Source of the DNA: Membranipora membranacea
Taxonomy: Eukaryota > Bryozoa > Gymnolaemata > Cheilostomatida > Membraniporidae
NCBI GenBank assembly: GCA_914767715.1
Contig: OU612068.1
Coordinates: forward strand, 5,394,001-5,458,000
Length of the DNA stretch: 64,000 nt
Reading direction: 5' to 3'
Shown: one piece after another, positions 10,136-23,902 of the stretch
Numbering within the stretch: position 1 is the first letter of the stretch
Layout: every line of letters begins with the position of its first letter
Notes under the pieces: generated by a model
What the model was told of the DNA's origin: nothing
The model's database searches: none
The model's input: only the letters and a program-made list of their open reading frames with translations
Translations under genes and position numbers: made by a program

Positions 10136-11182
10136 ATATATACTTTTATTGTCATTCTACATCATCTTTAGGAATGTTTTTCATGCAGTGACAGAACAAA
10201 AAAGAAAAAAACTTAAGCGGAGAGAAAAAATACTCAAGTAACAAGAATTAATAGGATATAAAGTGCTTTGATAGTTGTTGTTTAAAATGAGTGAGTTTGG
10301 TTGCTGAGCGTATCTGAATTGGTAAAGAGTTAAAAGTTGTAGTGATTTTTTGTCTTAATTGATCAGTGTGATAATGTAATAGGTATCTGTCTCTAAAAAA
10401 GGTTTTAGAGCTAGCTGGAATAAAGCCTTCCAAAAGAAAGTCAGGTGCAATCAAATGCAAAATTTGGAAACCAAAAATACAGGTGAAATGACCAGCAAGG
10501 AGAGGAAAAGGAATCAGACCAAGAGATGTATGTAAATCTCTTGTATGTATTAGATGATATGGTATGTGGCTGACATTTGCTATTAGGCGGAAAGCCCTCT
10601 TTTGGAGCAAGTATATTCTTTCAAGAATATATTGTGGTGATAGGTTGCCATATATGCGGATGCCATATATCATATGACAAAAGACATACTGGAAATAAAA
10701 GTTACGAGATGATTTACTATCTAGGAATGCCCTGCATTTCTGGAATAATGCCAAACTTTTGTTTATTTTGATGCAAATCTGGTCTACATGATCGTCCCAT
10801 GTCAATGAGTCATTCAAAGTAAAACCAAGGAGTTTGGTATTGGCATTTCGGTTTAGTTTTTTATGGTTAATTTTTAGATCTAAATCTAGAGATGTGGCTC
10901 TATGAGAGGGTTGTACAAGCATATAGTAAGATTTTTTTATGTTTATCAACATCCTATTATTCCTACACCAACTTTCTATCAAGTGTAGATCAGTATCACA
11001 TAAATCATTAAGTGTATCAAAGTTGTCAGATTTTGATACGAAAACTGTATCATCAGCGTAGGCAAATGCCTTGGAATGTAATGTGTAGGATAAAAGATCA
11101 TTGACGTATATGAGGAATAAACTTGGTGCCAGAATTGAGCCTTGGGGGACACCAATGTCTATTGTCTCGGCGCCAATGATTT
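10136..11182 (-). mobile_element. 5'-truncated LINE with open reverse-transcriptase frame, unit A only
   Basis: Minus-strand open frame from about 11172 to 10248 with GVPQGSILAPSLFLIYVNDL (RT motif B region), AYADDT (catalytic YADD-type motif C), then KLLGFTLNDSLTWDDHV and a C-terminal domain. It is uninterrupted for about 308 codons, with 3' end in AT-rich simple sequence near 10136. It is flanked by an 8-bp duplication AATGATTT (10128-10135 and 11175-11182). The site is empty in units B, C and D, so insertion followed the duplication, or the array copies came from an allele without it. It is CR1/L2/Jockey-like by motif order. Confidence 0.88.
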
Positions 11183-11375
11183 TGTCTCGGCGCCTACTTT
11201 CCTCCTCTTAAAATGAGAACGCAGGCAGTTTCAATATGTGATTTCACTCAATGTGATGACAAGACATGCATGGGCCTGTGCAATTGTCGCAGCATCAATA
11301 TTAACAAAGTTTTTTTTAATTATTATGAAGCAATTTAATAATGATGTAATCATAATCATTGACAGGGCCCGGATC

Positions 11376-11790
11376 CTAGTATACGGCCACACCTGCCTGG
11401 CCACTCATCTGACTCAAAGTTATCCTATTGATTCTTTCTATACCACAGCTAAACTGGTAGACATCCTAAATGAGTATTCTGTGCACGTTGGAGGGGAACG
11501 GGACAAAGAAAATAAAACCAAAACCAGACGCCAGCCCCTCAGTGAAATATCGATAGGAGAGGTGAAGCTAATATTACGTAATCTAGACACAAGTAAATCT
11601 ACCAACAGCGGGGATTTCCCCACCTGGGTGAGCAAATCTGCGTTTGAAGATATACGCGTACCAGCGACTGATATCATCAACTGAATGCTGAACTCCAACC
11701 AATATCCCCAAATGTGGAAAAATGCCGAAATAAGACCACTGAAGAAAACCGAAAACCAATCAACACCTGATAATTTACTTTAAAATTTTC
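11376..11790 (+). pseudogene. Older LINE reverse-transcriptase relic (unit A)
   Basis: Encodes the N-terminal part of a LINE reverse transcriptase: SEISIGEVKLILRNLDTSKS, then GDFPTWVSKSAFEDI, then TDIIN, an in-frame TGA, and LNSNQYPQMWKNAEIRPLKK. The stop lies in the middle of a normally continuous segment (TDIINxSLxxxxFPxxWK), so the copy is dead. It was present before the array duplicated. Confidence 0.75.
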
Positions 11791-14700
11791 AGCCAGAATT
11801 GAACATTCTCCTGGGTGCAATTTTTTTATGATATGATGATACACACAGCACTGCCAGCCCCATTCCCTGTATACCAATAAACAAACACAAAGATTTCCAC
11901 AAAAGTTAGTTGGGGGTACACTTAGCCTGGGCAGGCTGTCGTGTCGGGGCTAGGGTACACTCATATACTGAAAAGCTTAGTCGGCTGGTCATGGTTCAAA
12001 GCTTTGATGCATGTATGCATAGCATTCACCTTAAACCACCTGGCTATAGCTAGTTCCTTAACATAGTAACACTAGACATTCCGTGTGTCAACGCCATCGC
12101 TGCAACACCAAATCCCGAACAAAACTTAGGGAGCAAACACTCTTTTATTCCTATGTCAATAATGTATCACTACAGATTTTGTTCGCGACGTACAAGGACT
12201 TATTTGTAAGAGTTATCTTCCCAAATTACAATGTAGTCCATGCCATTCATTGTCAGGATTTACAAAGCAGTATTGATACAGGATAACAATCCCAACATCA
12301 AACAATGGCAACTGGAATTGTATAACTGGATGGCTAATAATCTAGGTTAGCACAATACAATTTTGAATATTATCATGGGCTAAAGCCCCTGTAACCCTTT
12401 GCTCTCTGTATGGCATCACAGCCATTAACACAGTGAGCAATATCCTCATGACAGTAGATACCATAGTAAAAACCTTTCATACTGTGATCCATCTGGATAC
12501 CCAACTAACCATATTGACTTCAAACTGTTGATGGCATATGGCCGAGGACCTATTGGTGACTGCATTTGTAAACTTTCTAACTCAAATTAAGCTGCAAAAC
12601 AAAATCCCTCCCCTGCCTTCTCTGGTCTTCACCTGATTGATTTGATTGATTTATTACATATCACAGACAATATTACCAGGGCTCTCAACCACTCAGGTTT
12701 TTGGGTTCAACTCAGGCTTCTCAGGGGATTTTAGAATGTGAGCTAAAACCTCAGATTTTGCTCGTTGGCAGAGATGAATAATATATAAACGATGCTAAAT
12801 GTTGCCTTACAATAATCTATGTCATATTATTAATGAATGATCAGGTATTACATTCTAGTTGTGATAAGCTATGCTCTCACTGCACTGCCTATTCAAGTCA
12901 TTTATGTGAAATTGATATGGCTAAATTCCAATTTGCATTTGAGAATGCTTTTAAAATGTAGCTTGTAATGAACTTGACATGATTGAATGAATCTAGTCTT
13001 TAATTTGAATATCAACACATTAAACCCCAACTTGCCTTTCTGTCAAAGCATCGCGGTTCAGACTGAGATGACATACATATTTGATCACAGGGTCAACACT
13101 GCTTGATGTTTTAAGCAGATAGTTGGACATTTATATCATTGGAAGGTGGCAAAATAATGCGCTTTCCCAGGAACGTCTTATCTGCTTGTTTAATAGCCGA
13201 TAGATTGACTTTCAGCTTGGCAGCGTTTTAATATTGAGAAGCCATGTTCTCGGGCAATACTAATAATATCCAAAGTGATTGTATCGAAATTATTTTTTGG
13301 TGTGGATAGTTGTGACAGCCCATTGAAATAATTGGCAACTGCATTGTCAATTTGTTCAAGTGGTGCTTTCTGATGGTTGCTGACAGCAGCACAGGATTGG
13401 TTTGCTTGTTGTTGAAGTCGCTTTCTTTATTTATTGCGTTTGCCTCTTATTGTGTACTCTATTTTAGACCACCTTGCTTGCATTGCTAATTTTTGGCAGA
13501 GATGAATAATAAAGATAACATCAAACTTTTGCATGAGAATTATGTGTGGTATTTGTTGTGGGTATTTGATTTCATTTGTGATAAGCTATGCTCTTACTGC
13601 ACTGCCAATCCCAGTGATTTGCAAAATAGATTATTATGGCTAAATAGAAATTTGAATTTTAGGAATGTTAAATAAGTGATTTTGCGGGTGAACCGGATAA
13701 ATCCAGGCGACATCAAACTTTTGCATGAGAATAATGTGTGGTATTTGTTGTGGGTATTTGATTTCATTTGTGAAAAGCTATGCTCTTATTGCACTGCCAA
13801 TCCCAGTGATTTGCAAATAGATTATTATGGCTAAATAGAAATTTGAATTTTAGGAATGTTAAAAAAGTCATTTTGCAGGTGAACTGGATAAACCATGGCA
13901 ATGATTTCAATAGCATCACATTACACCAATTATATTATGCCTTTCTACCCTGGCGGCTCGATTCGTCAGCCTTTAAATCAATATCTTTACAAACATATTT
14001 TTACATAATTTGAGATTACAGATTTTGTTCGCGACGTACAAGGACTTATTTGTAAGAGTTTTCTTCCCAAATAACAATGTAGTCCATGCCATTCATTGTC
14101 AGGATTTACAAAGCAATATTGATACAGGATAACAATACCAACTTCAAACAATTACAACTCGAGATGTATAACTGGTGATATTTATATATTCATTAGGAAA
14201 CAGCACAAGCTAAGATTGCACAGCAGTAAAGTCGAGATGACAAGATCTATTTTGTCTCAGAATTGCAATAATTGAGACCGGGTGCAAAATATGGACTTAC
14301 TTTTTTGGTTTGAATTTTCTCAACCAAGTGATCATTTTGTGATGTTATTCTATTTAATCAGCCAAAATCTGCGACTCGAGTTGTATAACTGGTGATATTT
14401 ATAGATTCATTAGGAATACAACAGCACATTTTGAGATTCAAACATGTAGTTTATTACGTGAAAGCTGAGATTGTAAATAGGCATGATGGATTGAAGTGAG
14501 GAGTTAAATCACAGCTGACAGAAATTTTTCATAATCAAGCGGTCATTGATTCAGAAAATAATTCGCGAAATTCATACTGACACAAGCCCATAAAAATATA
14601 CCTAGTATTGGTGGTCATCAAAATACACGACAGCCTAATAAGTAAGCATTTGAGAAACTATTATCCAAAGATTGTATGACATTTACATGAAAGCTGAAAT

Positions 14701-14864
14701 TACAATTAGGCTTGATGGACTAAAATAAGGCTTTACTTTAACTGTCAGAAAATGTCTTATCAATGATCACAGTGGAAATCAGGTTTACACTATTATATTG
14801 AAGTTGAAAATTAATTTAAGCGTAAATTAAATATTGAATGTCCGGTTGTGTTTCTCTTGAGCAA

Positions 14865-15137
14865 TTAAAATGTACAGTTTTTGTTTCCGAGCAAATGGCT
14901 TGGCATCCGTTTGCGTCGCACACTACCAACAACGCCAGCAAGTTGTCTCCCTCTCAATTTAACTTTATCCACAGTCCCGTGTAAATACGCCGTGCAGGAC
15001 GGTAAACGAAAAGATGGAGGATGGCATACTCCTTCATCCTCTGAAGACATAAGGTCTGTATGTAGCTGTAGGTTATTGATGTCGTCCATGCTCAAACCCA
15101 GGCCTTTTTTGATCCTCGTAATCCTATTCCGTAATTT
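14865..15137 (-). CDS. Possible terminal coding exon, unknown protein (unit B)
   Basis: Unit B copy of the block at 6547-6819. The translation is identical, which reflects the recent duplication and is not independent evidence of coding. Confidence 0.33.
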   Translation of the reverse strand, partial: KLRNRITRIKKGLGLSMDDINNLQLHTDLMSSEDEGVCHPPSFRLPSCTAYLHGTVDKVKLRGRQLAGVVGSVRRKRMPSHLLGNKNCTF

Positions 15138-15535
15138 CTAAAATACAGAGCAGAGAAGATTAACATATTTAATAAATTGCAAAAGTTCTAGGAGCGGATG
15201 GATGGGAAAGTTGGCATTGTATTATAAATTCTTTGTAAGAAGCTTGGCATCGTCAATATTGCTATAACGTGAGAGGGATCCCAGATTTAAAGTTCAGAGA
15301 AAGCTCTGTTTTTGTTCAAAGTTAAAAACTTTTAGCCTCATTCAGAAATCTATACTTGACTAAGCAGTTGCCAACAAGTTTCTACAGCAGCCGTCCCAAG
15401 AAATAATCCCTAATCACAATTAGCTGTCAGCCGATCAATACAGTCTAAAAATTCCTATCTAGTGATATGACAAATTGGTTACATCAGTTCGCTTTTGATT
15501 GATAAGAATAAAATATTTGCACATAATAAATTCAC

Positions 15536-15734
15536 CTACATTTTTCTTTTTGTTGACTTAGATCGGCTACCCTTTCTTTTGTCTGTATCTTTAATTTTGT
15601 GCCTTTCTACATCGTACTTCCGTCTAGTCATAAGCATGATATCCCTGTTCCGTATCCTTTCTATCGGAATTGGCAACTGACGAATTCTGCTGGCATACTC
15701 GAGAGCCACATCCTGGTTCGCAGTATGTTCGTAT
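15536..15734 (-). CDS. Possible coding exon, unknown basic protein (unit B)
   Basis: Unit B copy of the block at 7218-7416, same reading frame and splice acceptor. Confidence 0.28.
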
Positions 15735-16548
15735 CTAGAGAAAGATAGTGAACAGTGAGCACAAGCGATAATATGTCAGCAGAAGTGCTTGCATTCCAAT
15801 TTTTTCCCAAAATATAATTAGCTTAGATGAGATTATCAACCCGCTATGATTAATAGTATATAGAAATATATATACATTTTGTCCAATAAATTATAGTCCA
15901 GTCAAATTTCCAGCCAGAACTGTGAGTATACGACGTTTATAATAGTTTTGAAATTAGTTTGAGTATGTGCTGATTGCAGGTTAACTTTAAAGAGTGTTAC
16001 CAAGGAGTAACTCCTTGGTATTACCAACTCTAAAATTTAAATTGGATTTCCAGAAAAGTAAACACAACAAAAATTAATTTTCATTATCCAGTGATGCTCT
16101 TCCAAGTCCTTCACTTAACTTTCTATCGAAGTCATGATAGAAAAATAAACTTCTTGTAGTTAGAGTTTAAATTAACTAAGTTTGAATCATTGAAACATGA
16201 GATACCACTTTTTACTAGTTGGTAGAGTTGCGCAATACTTCTGACACCAGTTTACCATTGAGTTCAAAAAGTTAATTTTTGATGAGATCAGTGAATGCAT
16301 TATGAAAGTTTCATTTTCTAACAAGTTTTTATGGGAGGTTTTGATGTCAGACAAAGTTGCATGTTCTAACTTTCCTTTTTTGTTCATATCCTATCATACC
16401 TTTCACCGTCAACAATAGAAAAATCACTCACATCCAGTTGACGAGCTGTATAGATAAGAAGAAATTATAGGACTACGACAAACCGACTACACTTAAGATT
16501 ATCAGCGGGGTTACATTTACCTTGTAGCTTATTAGAATGTGCTTTTGT

Positions 16549-16631
16549 AGCCCCTCTTGACAAGCTTTGTTCAGTGGTGGTACCCCCCGCCCCACCCCAC
16601 CCGCTTCCGAACAAAGCTTGTCAAGACAGGC
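16549..16631. repeat. Hairpin with a G-quadruplex loop (unit B)
   Basis: Identical copy of the element at 8231-8313; the G-rich loop is 16583-16602 on the minus strand. Confidence 0.8.
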
Positions 16632-17029
16632 TAGTGCTATTACTGATAAGAAACTTGTATATTTGAGTTAGCCGGATCACTTTATCACTGTAATACGATT
16701 TTTTGTCCAACACATCAGTATCAGTCCATTGTTAAACAAGCTGTTGGATAGTTGCAAAGAAATTGTGAAGCATAGATAGAGGTTGTACGTAAGTATGCTC
16801 ATTTTATGTTAATTGATCATTTGTATGGGTATGCAACCTACAGCAGTGCACATACCACTGCACAACACACAGGTCTTCAGCTAGAAACCATCAGTCAAGC
16901 GCTGCTTCGAGGCCTTATCTAGTACAACCTCCTCATGGCCGTCCCCATCAGCATGAATTCACCCCTGTGTGTTGATGAGCATCTCATTCCATCACTTCCA
17001 GCTTTTGGTAGTTTGACATAATCAGTGTG

Positions 17030-17067
<38 letters not shown>

Positions 17068-17176
17068 TGTGCTGCTGATCTTGAGCTTCATATGTATATA
17101 TCAATATCTTTTCTAGCTGCTAACCTTACTTTGCGATCGATTGTTACATAATGATTTGTTATTTTGCAGCAGAGCA

Positions 17177-18012
17177 ATGTCTTCGACAACACAGAAGCAT
17201 GATAATTTTGTGTCGGAGCCACTAGGTGACAAACCCGTCACAGACATACCTGGAATTGGACCTCGTACTGGGGAGCACTTGAATGAGCAGGGATATACCC
17301 AGGTGAGTTATTGTAATTTTTCCTTCCGTATCCCTCACCTGTATCATAACATTATTCTATATAATAACAATTTTATTGGCATCCAAAGGTAAAAGAAAAG
17401 GTCGTAATTTTGATATAAGTCAAAGTGTAACAATGCTATGCCGGTATAAGTTTTTAAAAAATAATTGGATTTTTCCAGTCATCAGCAAAACTTGTGATAC
17501 ACATGCTGTAGAACTTCAACTACAAATTTTTAATCTTTTTGAGAAAAAAATAGAGCCTATGTCTTGACCATAATTATTATTGGGATTTAATAAAATAATT
17601 TGTTTTTTTTCAGTCATCAGCAAATTTTGTAATTCTCATGCTGGGGATTTACAAGATATTGTTTCACAGAAAATTGATTGATTTTCCAGTCATATCTTTG
17701 CTTTCTAATTGGGACAAGCAAAATAACTGTTTTTTTAGAAATGAATGATATCGACTGCTGAGAAAAGTGGGATTCACAGGTCTTAGTCAAGTTATAGTAC
17801 AACATATATACATATATATATATATATACTGTCATTTCATTACTGTATCATTATTGAACTATTGTTATTTTCAGGCAAGGCAGCTTGTAGGTCAAGAAAT
17901 GCTGCATGGGGGTGATGCCGTAGAGGATGTAGTGCGTGGTGCTGGAGCCAATAACAGGAATGTGGACAACGCCGTTTCTGGAGTCAAAGGATGGACCCAA
18001 AACAACACATAA
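17177..18012 (+). CDS. BAF-like protein, copy B
   Basis: Exons 17177-17302 and 17875-18012, identical in sequence to copy A, including the 572-nt intron as far as I can read. Same 87-residue product. The upstream non-coding-exon donor equivalent to 8471 is at about 16789. Confidence 0.85.
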
Positions 18013-18648
18013 GCAAGAAGTACTCATTGACATAAGTTTGCGTAATCTAATTCATGGCACCTTTACCCATTATGAGTTGACCAACAATTCATAATCTACC
18101 CAAATTCAATATTTGCTAAAATTGTTGCTTTTTAATTAGATATAACCATTTTTCATGAAATCTTTTGCCACTATATGGAAAGAATTCCTTATAATGAAAA
18201 ATTAATAAAATTTAAAAAAAACCCAACTTTCTTATTGGACCATAAGAATATTTCTTTCTAGGCTCCACGGTATCTCTGCACCATATTGCAAAACGACAAA
18301 CCAAATATCCACCTGTAAAAGCATGTCAGAAGTATTAGAAGAAGATTTAAGAATGATATTAGTGGTATGTAAAAACTGACTAAGCTGCAGCTTTTTAGGA
18401 GAATTAAATGAAAACATTTTGAAAAAAATCACCGATGGTACAAAACAAATGATTTTGTCTCGGCGCCTACTTTCCTCCTCTTAAAATGAGAACGCAGGCA
18501 GTTTCAATATGTGATTTCACTCAATGTGATGACAAGACATGCATGGGCCTGTGCAATTGTCGCAGCATCAATATTAACAAAGTTTTTTTTAATTATTATG
18601 AAGCAATTTAATAATGATGTAATCATAATCATTGACAGGGCCCGGATC

Positions 18649-19063
18649 CTAGTATACGGCCACACCTGCCTGGCCACTCATCTGACTCAAAGTTATCCTA
18701 TTGATTCTTTCTATACCACAGCTAAACTGGTAGACATCCTAAATGAGTATTCTGTGCACGTTGGAGGGGAACGGGACAAAGAAAATAAAACCAAAACCAG
18801 ACGCCAGCCCCTCAGTGAAATATCGATAGGAGAGGTGAAGCTAATATTACGTAATCTAGACACAAGTAAATCTACCAACAGCGGGGATTTCCCCACCTGG
18901 GTGAGCAAATCTGCGTTTGAGGATATACGCGTACCAGCGACTGATATCATCAACTGAATGCTGAACTCCAACCAATATCCCCAAATGTGGAAAAATGCCG
19001 AAATAAGACCACTGAAGAAAACCGAAAACCAATCAACACCTGATAATTTACTTTAAAATTTTC
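18649..19063 (+). pseudogene. Older LINE reverse-transcriptase relic (unit B)
   Basis: Copy of 11376-11790 with the same in-frame TGA. Confidence 0.75.
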
Positions 19064-22000
19064 AGCCAGAATTGAACATTCTCCTGGGTGCAATTTTTTT
19101 ATGATATGATGATACACACAGCACTGCCAGCCCCATTCCCTGTATACCAATAAACAAACACAAAGATTTCCACAAAAGTTAGTTGGGGGTACACTTAGCC
19201 TGGGCAGGCTGTCGTGTCGGGGCTAGGGTACACTCATATACTGAAAAGCTTAGTCGGCTGGTCATGGTTCAAAGCTTTGATGCATGTATGCATAGCATTC
19301 ACCTTAAACCACCTGGCTATAGCTAGTTCCTTAACATAGTAACACTAGACATTCCGTGTGTCAACGCCATCGCTGCAACACCAAATCCCGAACAAAACTT
19401 AGGGAGCAAACACTCTTTTATTCCTATGTCAATAATGTATCACTACAGATTTTGTTCGCGACGTACAAGGACTTATTTGTAAGAGTTATCTTCCCAAATT
19501 ACAATGTAGTCCATGCCATTCATTGTCAGGATTTACAAAGCAGTATTGATACAGGATAACAATCCCAACATCAAACAATGGCAACTGGAATTGTATAACT
19601 GGATGGCTAATAATCTAGGTTAGCACAATACAATTTTGAATATTATCATGGGCTAAAGCCCCTGTAACCCTTTGCTCTCTGTATGGCATCACAGCCATTA
19701 ACACAGTGAGCAATATCCTCATGACAGTAGATACCATAGTAAAAACCTTTCATACTGTGATCCATCTGGATACCCAACTAACCATATTGACTTCAAACTG
19801 TTGATGGCATATGGCCGAGGACCTATTGGTGACTGCATTTGTAAACTTTCTAACTCAAATTAAGCTGCAAAACAAAATCCCTCCCCTGCCTTCTCTGGTC
19901 TTCACCTGATTGATTTGATTGATTTATTACATATCACAGACAATATTACCAGGGCTCTCAACCACTCAGGTTTTTGGGTTCAACTCAGGCTTCTCAGGGG
20001 ATTTTAGAATGTGAGCTAAAACCTCAGATTTTGCTCGTTGGCAGAGATGAATAATATATAAACGATGCTAAATGTTGCCTTACAATAATCTATGTCATAT
20101 TATTAATGAATGATCAGGTATTACATTCTAGTTGTGATAAGCTATGCTCTCACTGCACTGCCTATTCAAGTCATTTATGTGAAATTGATATGGCTAAATT
20201 CCAATTTGCATTTGAGAATGCTTTTAAAATGTAGCTTGTAATGAACTTGACATGATTGAATGAATCTAGTCTTTAATTTGAATATCAACACATTAAACCC
20301 CAACTTGCCTTTCTGTCAAAGCATCGCGGTTCAGACTGAGATGACATACATATTTGATCACAGGGTCAACACTGCTTGATGTTTTAAGCAGATAGTTGGA
20401 CATTTATATCATTGGAAGGTGGCAAAATAATGCGCTTTCCCAGGAACGTCTTATCTGCTTGTTTAATAGCCGATAGATTGACTTTCAGCTTGGCAGCGTT
20501 TTAATATTGAGAAGCCATGTTCTCGGGCAATACTAATAATATCCAAAGTGATTGTATCGAAATTATTTTTTGGTGTGGATAGTTGTGACAGCCCATTGAA
20601 ATAATTGGCAACTGCATTGTCAATTTGTTCAAGTGGTGCTTTCTGATGGTTGCTGACAGCAGCACAGGATTGGTTTGCTTGTTGTTGAAGTCGCTTTCTT
20701 TATTTATTGCGTTTGCCTCTTATTGTGTACTCTATTTTAGACCACCTTGCTTGCATTGCTAATTTTTGGCAGAGATGAATAATAAAGATAACATCAAACT
20801 TTTGCATGAGAATTATGTGTGGTATTTGTTGTGGGTATTTGATTTCATTTGTGATAAGCTATGCTCTTACTGCACTGCCAATCCCAGTGATTTGCAAAAT
20901 AGATTATTATGGCTAAATAGAAATTTGAATTTTAGGAATGTTAAATAAGTGATTTTGCGGGTGAACCGGATAAATCCAGGCGACATCAAACTTTTGCATG
21001 AGAATAATGTGTGGTATTTGTTGTGGGTATTTGATTTCATTTGTGAAAAGCTATGCTCTTATTGCACTGCCAATCCCAGTGATTTGCAAATAGATTATTA
21101 TGGCTAAATAGAAATTTGAATTTTAGGAATGTTAAAAAAGTCATTTTGCAGGTGAACTGGATAAACCATGGCAATGATTTCAATAGCATCACATTACACC
21201 AATTATATTATGCCTTTCTACCCTGGCGGCTCGATTCGTCAGCCTTTAAATCAATATCTTTACAAACATATTTTTACATAATTTGAGATTACAGATTTTG
21301 TTCGCGACGTACAAGGACTTATTTGTAAGAGTTTTCTTCCCAAATAACAATGTAGTCCATGCCATTCATTGTCAGGATTTACAAAGCAATATTGATACAG
21401 GATAACAATACCAACTTCAAACAATTACAACTCGAGATGTATAACTGGTGATATTTATATATTCATTAGGAAACAGCACAAGCTAAGATTGCACAGCAGT
21501 AAAGTCGAGATGACAAGATCTATTTTGTCTCAGAATTGCAATAATTGAGACCGGGTGCAAAATATGGACTTACTTTTTTGGTTTGAATTTTCTCAACCAA
21601 GTGATCATTTTGTGATGTTATTCTATTTAATCAGCCAAAATCTGCGACTCGAGTTGTATAACTGGTGATATTTATAGATTCATTAGGAATACAACAGCAC
21701 ATTTTGAGATTCAAACATGTAGTTTATTACGTGAAAGCTGAGATTGTAAATAGGCATGATGGATTGAAGTGAGGAGTTAAATCACAGCTGACAGAAATTT
21801 TTCATAATCAAGCGGTCATTGATTCAGAAAATAATTCGCGAAATTCATACTGACACAAGCCCATAAAAATATACCTAGTATTGGTGGTCATCAAAATACA
21901 CGACAGCCTAATAAGTAAGCATTTGAGAAACTATTATCCAAAGATTGTATGACATTTACATGAAAGCTGAAATTACAATTAGGCTTGATGGACTAAAATA

Positions 22001-22137
22001 AGGCTTTACTTTAACTGTCAGAAAATGTCTTATCAATGATCACAGTGGAAATCAGGTTTACACTATTATATTGAAGTTGAAAATTAATTTAAGCGTAAAT
22101 TAAATATTGAATGTCCGGTTGTGTTTCTCTTGAGCAA

Positions 22138-22410
22138 TTAAAATGTACAGTTTTTGTTTCCGAGCAAATGGCTTGGCATCCGTTTGCGTCGCACACTACC
22201 AACAACGCCAGCAAGTTGTCTCCCTCTCAATTTAACTTTATCCACAGTCCCGTGTAAATACGCCGTGCAGGACGGTAAACGAAAAGATGGAGGATGGCAT
22301 ACTCCTTCATCCTCTGAAGACATAAGGTCTGTATGTAGCTGTAGGTTATTGATGTCGTCCATGCTCAAACCCAGGCCTTTTTTGATCCTCGTAATCCTAT
22401 TCCGTAATTT
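22138..22410 (-). CDS. Possible terminal coding exon, unknown protein (unit C)
   Basis: Unit C copy of the block at 6547-6819, unchanged in translation. Unlike the BAF exons of unit C, this block has not diverged. Confidence 0.33.
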   Translation of the reverse strand, partial: KLRNRITRIKKGLGLSMDDINNLQLHTDLMSSEDEGVCHPPSFRLPSCTAYLHGTVDKVKLRGRQLAGVVGSVRRKRMPSHLLGNKNCTF

Positions 22411-22806
22411 CTAAAATACAGAGCAGAGAAGATTAACATATTTAATAAATTGCAAAAGTTCTAGGAGCGGATGGATGGGAAAGTTGGCATTGTATTATAA
22501 ATTCTTTGTAAGAAGCTTGGCATCGTCAATATTGCTATAACGTGAGAGGGATCCCAGATTTAAAGTTCAGAGAAAGCTCCGTTTTTGTTCAAAGTTAAAA
22601 ACTTTTAGCCTCATTCAGAAATCTACTTGACTAAGCAGTTGCCAACAAGTTTCTACAGCAACCGTCCCAAGAAATAATCCCTAATCACAATTAGCTGTCA
22701 GCCGATCAATACAGTCTAAAAATTCCTATCTAGTGATATGACAAATTGGTTACATCAGTTCGCTTTTGATTGATAAGAATAAAATATTTGCACATAATAA
22801 ATTCAC

Positions 22807-23005
22807 CTACATTTTTCTTTTTGTTGACTTAGATCGGCTACCCTTTCTTTTGTCTGTATCTTTAATTTTGTGCCTTTCTACATCGTACTTCCGTCTAGTC
22901 ATAAGCATGATATCCCTGTTCCGTATCCTTTCTATCGGAATTGGCAACTGACGAATTCTGCTGGCATACTCGAGAGCCACATCCTGGTTCGCAGTATGTT
23001 CGTAT
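22807..23005 (-). CDS. Possible coding exon, unknown basic protein (unit C)
   Basis: Unit C copy of the block at 7218-7416, same frame. Confidence 0.28.
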
Positions 23006-23819
23006 CTAGAGAAAGATAGTGAACAGTGAGCACAAGCGATAATATGTCAGCAGAAGTGCTTGCATTCCAATTTTTTCCCAAAATATAATTAGCTTAGATG
23101 AGATTATCAACCCGCTATGATTAATAGTATATAGAAATATATATACATTTTGTCCAATAAATTATAGTCCAGTCAAATTTCCAGCCAGAACTGTGAGTAT
23201 ACGACGTTTATAATAGTTTTGAAATTAGTTTGAGTATGTGCTGATTGCAGGTTAACTTTAAAGAGTGTTACCAAGGAGTAACTCCTTGGTATTACCAACT
23301 CTAAAATTTAAATTGGATTTCCAGAAAAGTAAACACAACAAAAATTAATTTTCATTATCCAGTGATGCTCTTCCAAGTCCTTCACTTAACTTTCTATCGA
23401 AGTCATGATAGAAAAATAAACTTCTTGTAGTTAGAGTTTAAATTAACTAAGTTTGAATCATTGAAACATGAGATACCACTTTTTACTAGTTGGTAGAGTT
23501 GCGCAATACTTCTGACACCAGTTTACCATTGAGTTCAAAAAGTTAATTTTTGATGAGATCAGTGAATGCATTATGAAAGTTTCATTTTCTAACAAGTTTT
23601 TATGGGAGGTTTTGATGTCAGACAAAGTTGCATGTTCTAATTTTCCTTTTTTGTTCATATCCTATCATACCTTTCACCGTCAACAATAGAAAAATCACTC
23701 ACATCCAGTTGACGAGCTGTATAGATAAGAAGAAATTATAGGACTACGACAAACCGACTACACTTAAGATTATCAGCGGGGTTACATTTACCTTGTAGCT
23801 TATTAGAATGTGCTTTTGT

Positions 23820-23902
23820 AGCCCCTCTTGACAAGCTTTGTTCAGTGGTGGTACCCCCCGCCCCACCCCACCCGCTTCCGAACAAAGCTTGTCAAGACAG
23901 GC
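23820..23902. repeat. Hairpin with a G-quadruplex loop (unit C)
   Basis: Identical copy of the element at 8231-8313; the G-rich loop is 23854-23873 on the minus strand. Confidence 0.8.

Larger units (their letters stand above)
3850..12167. repeat. Tandem array unit A (8.3 kb) with a BAF-like gene
   Basis: This is the first of three direct copies of one segment. Homology begins at CACTACAGATTTTG and ends with TCAATAATGTAT, where unit B starts with the same CACTACAG. Unit A is about 1,045 bp longer than B because of a LINE insertion at 10136-11182 absent from the others. Elsewhere A and B differ by occasional single bases only (for example near 4152 and 4739). In order it carries a 120-bp boundary repeat, internal repeats, a possible minus-strand coding region, a G-rich hairpin, the BAF-like gene and an older LINE relic. 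Confidence 0.95.
12168..19440. repeat. Tandem array unit B (7.3 kb) with a BAF-like gene
   Basis: Direct copy of unit A without the LINE insertion: the empty target site ACAAATGATTTTGTCTC is at about 18443. It therefore shows the state before insertion. Its BAF exons are identical to those of unit A. Confidence 0.95.

Noticed and set aside
12083-12286. 67-codon frame crossing the A/B unit junction
   Set aside because: It exists only because the end of one unit meets the boundary repeat of the next; no start context or splice support.
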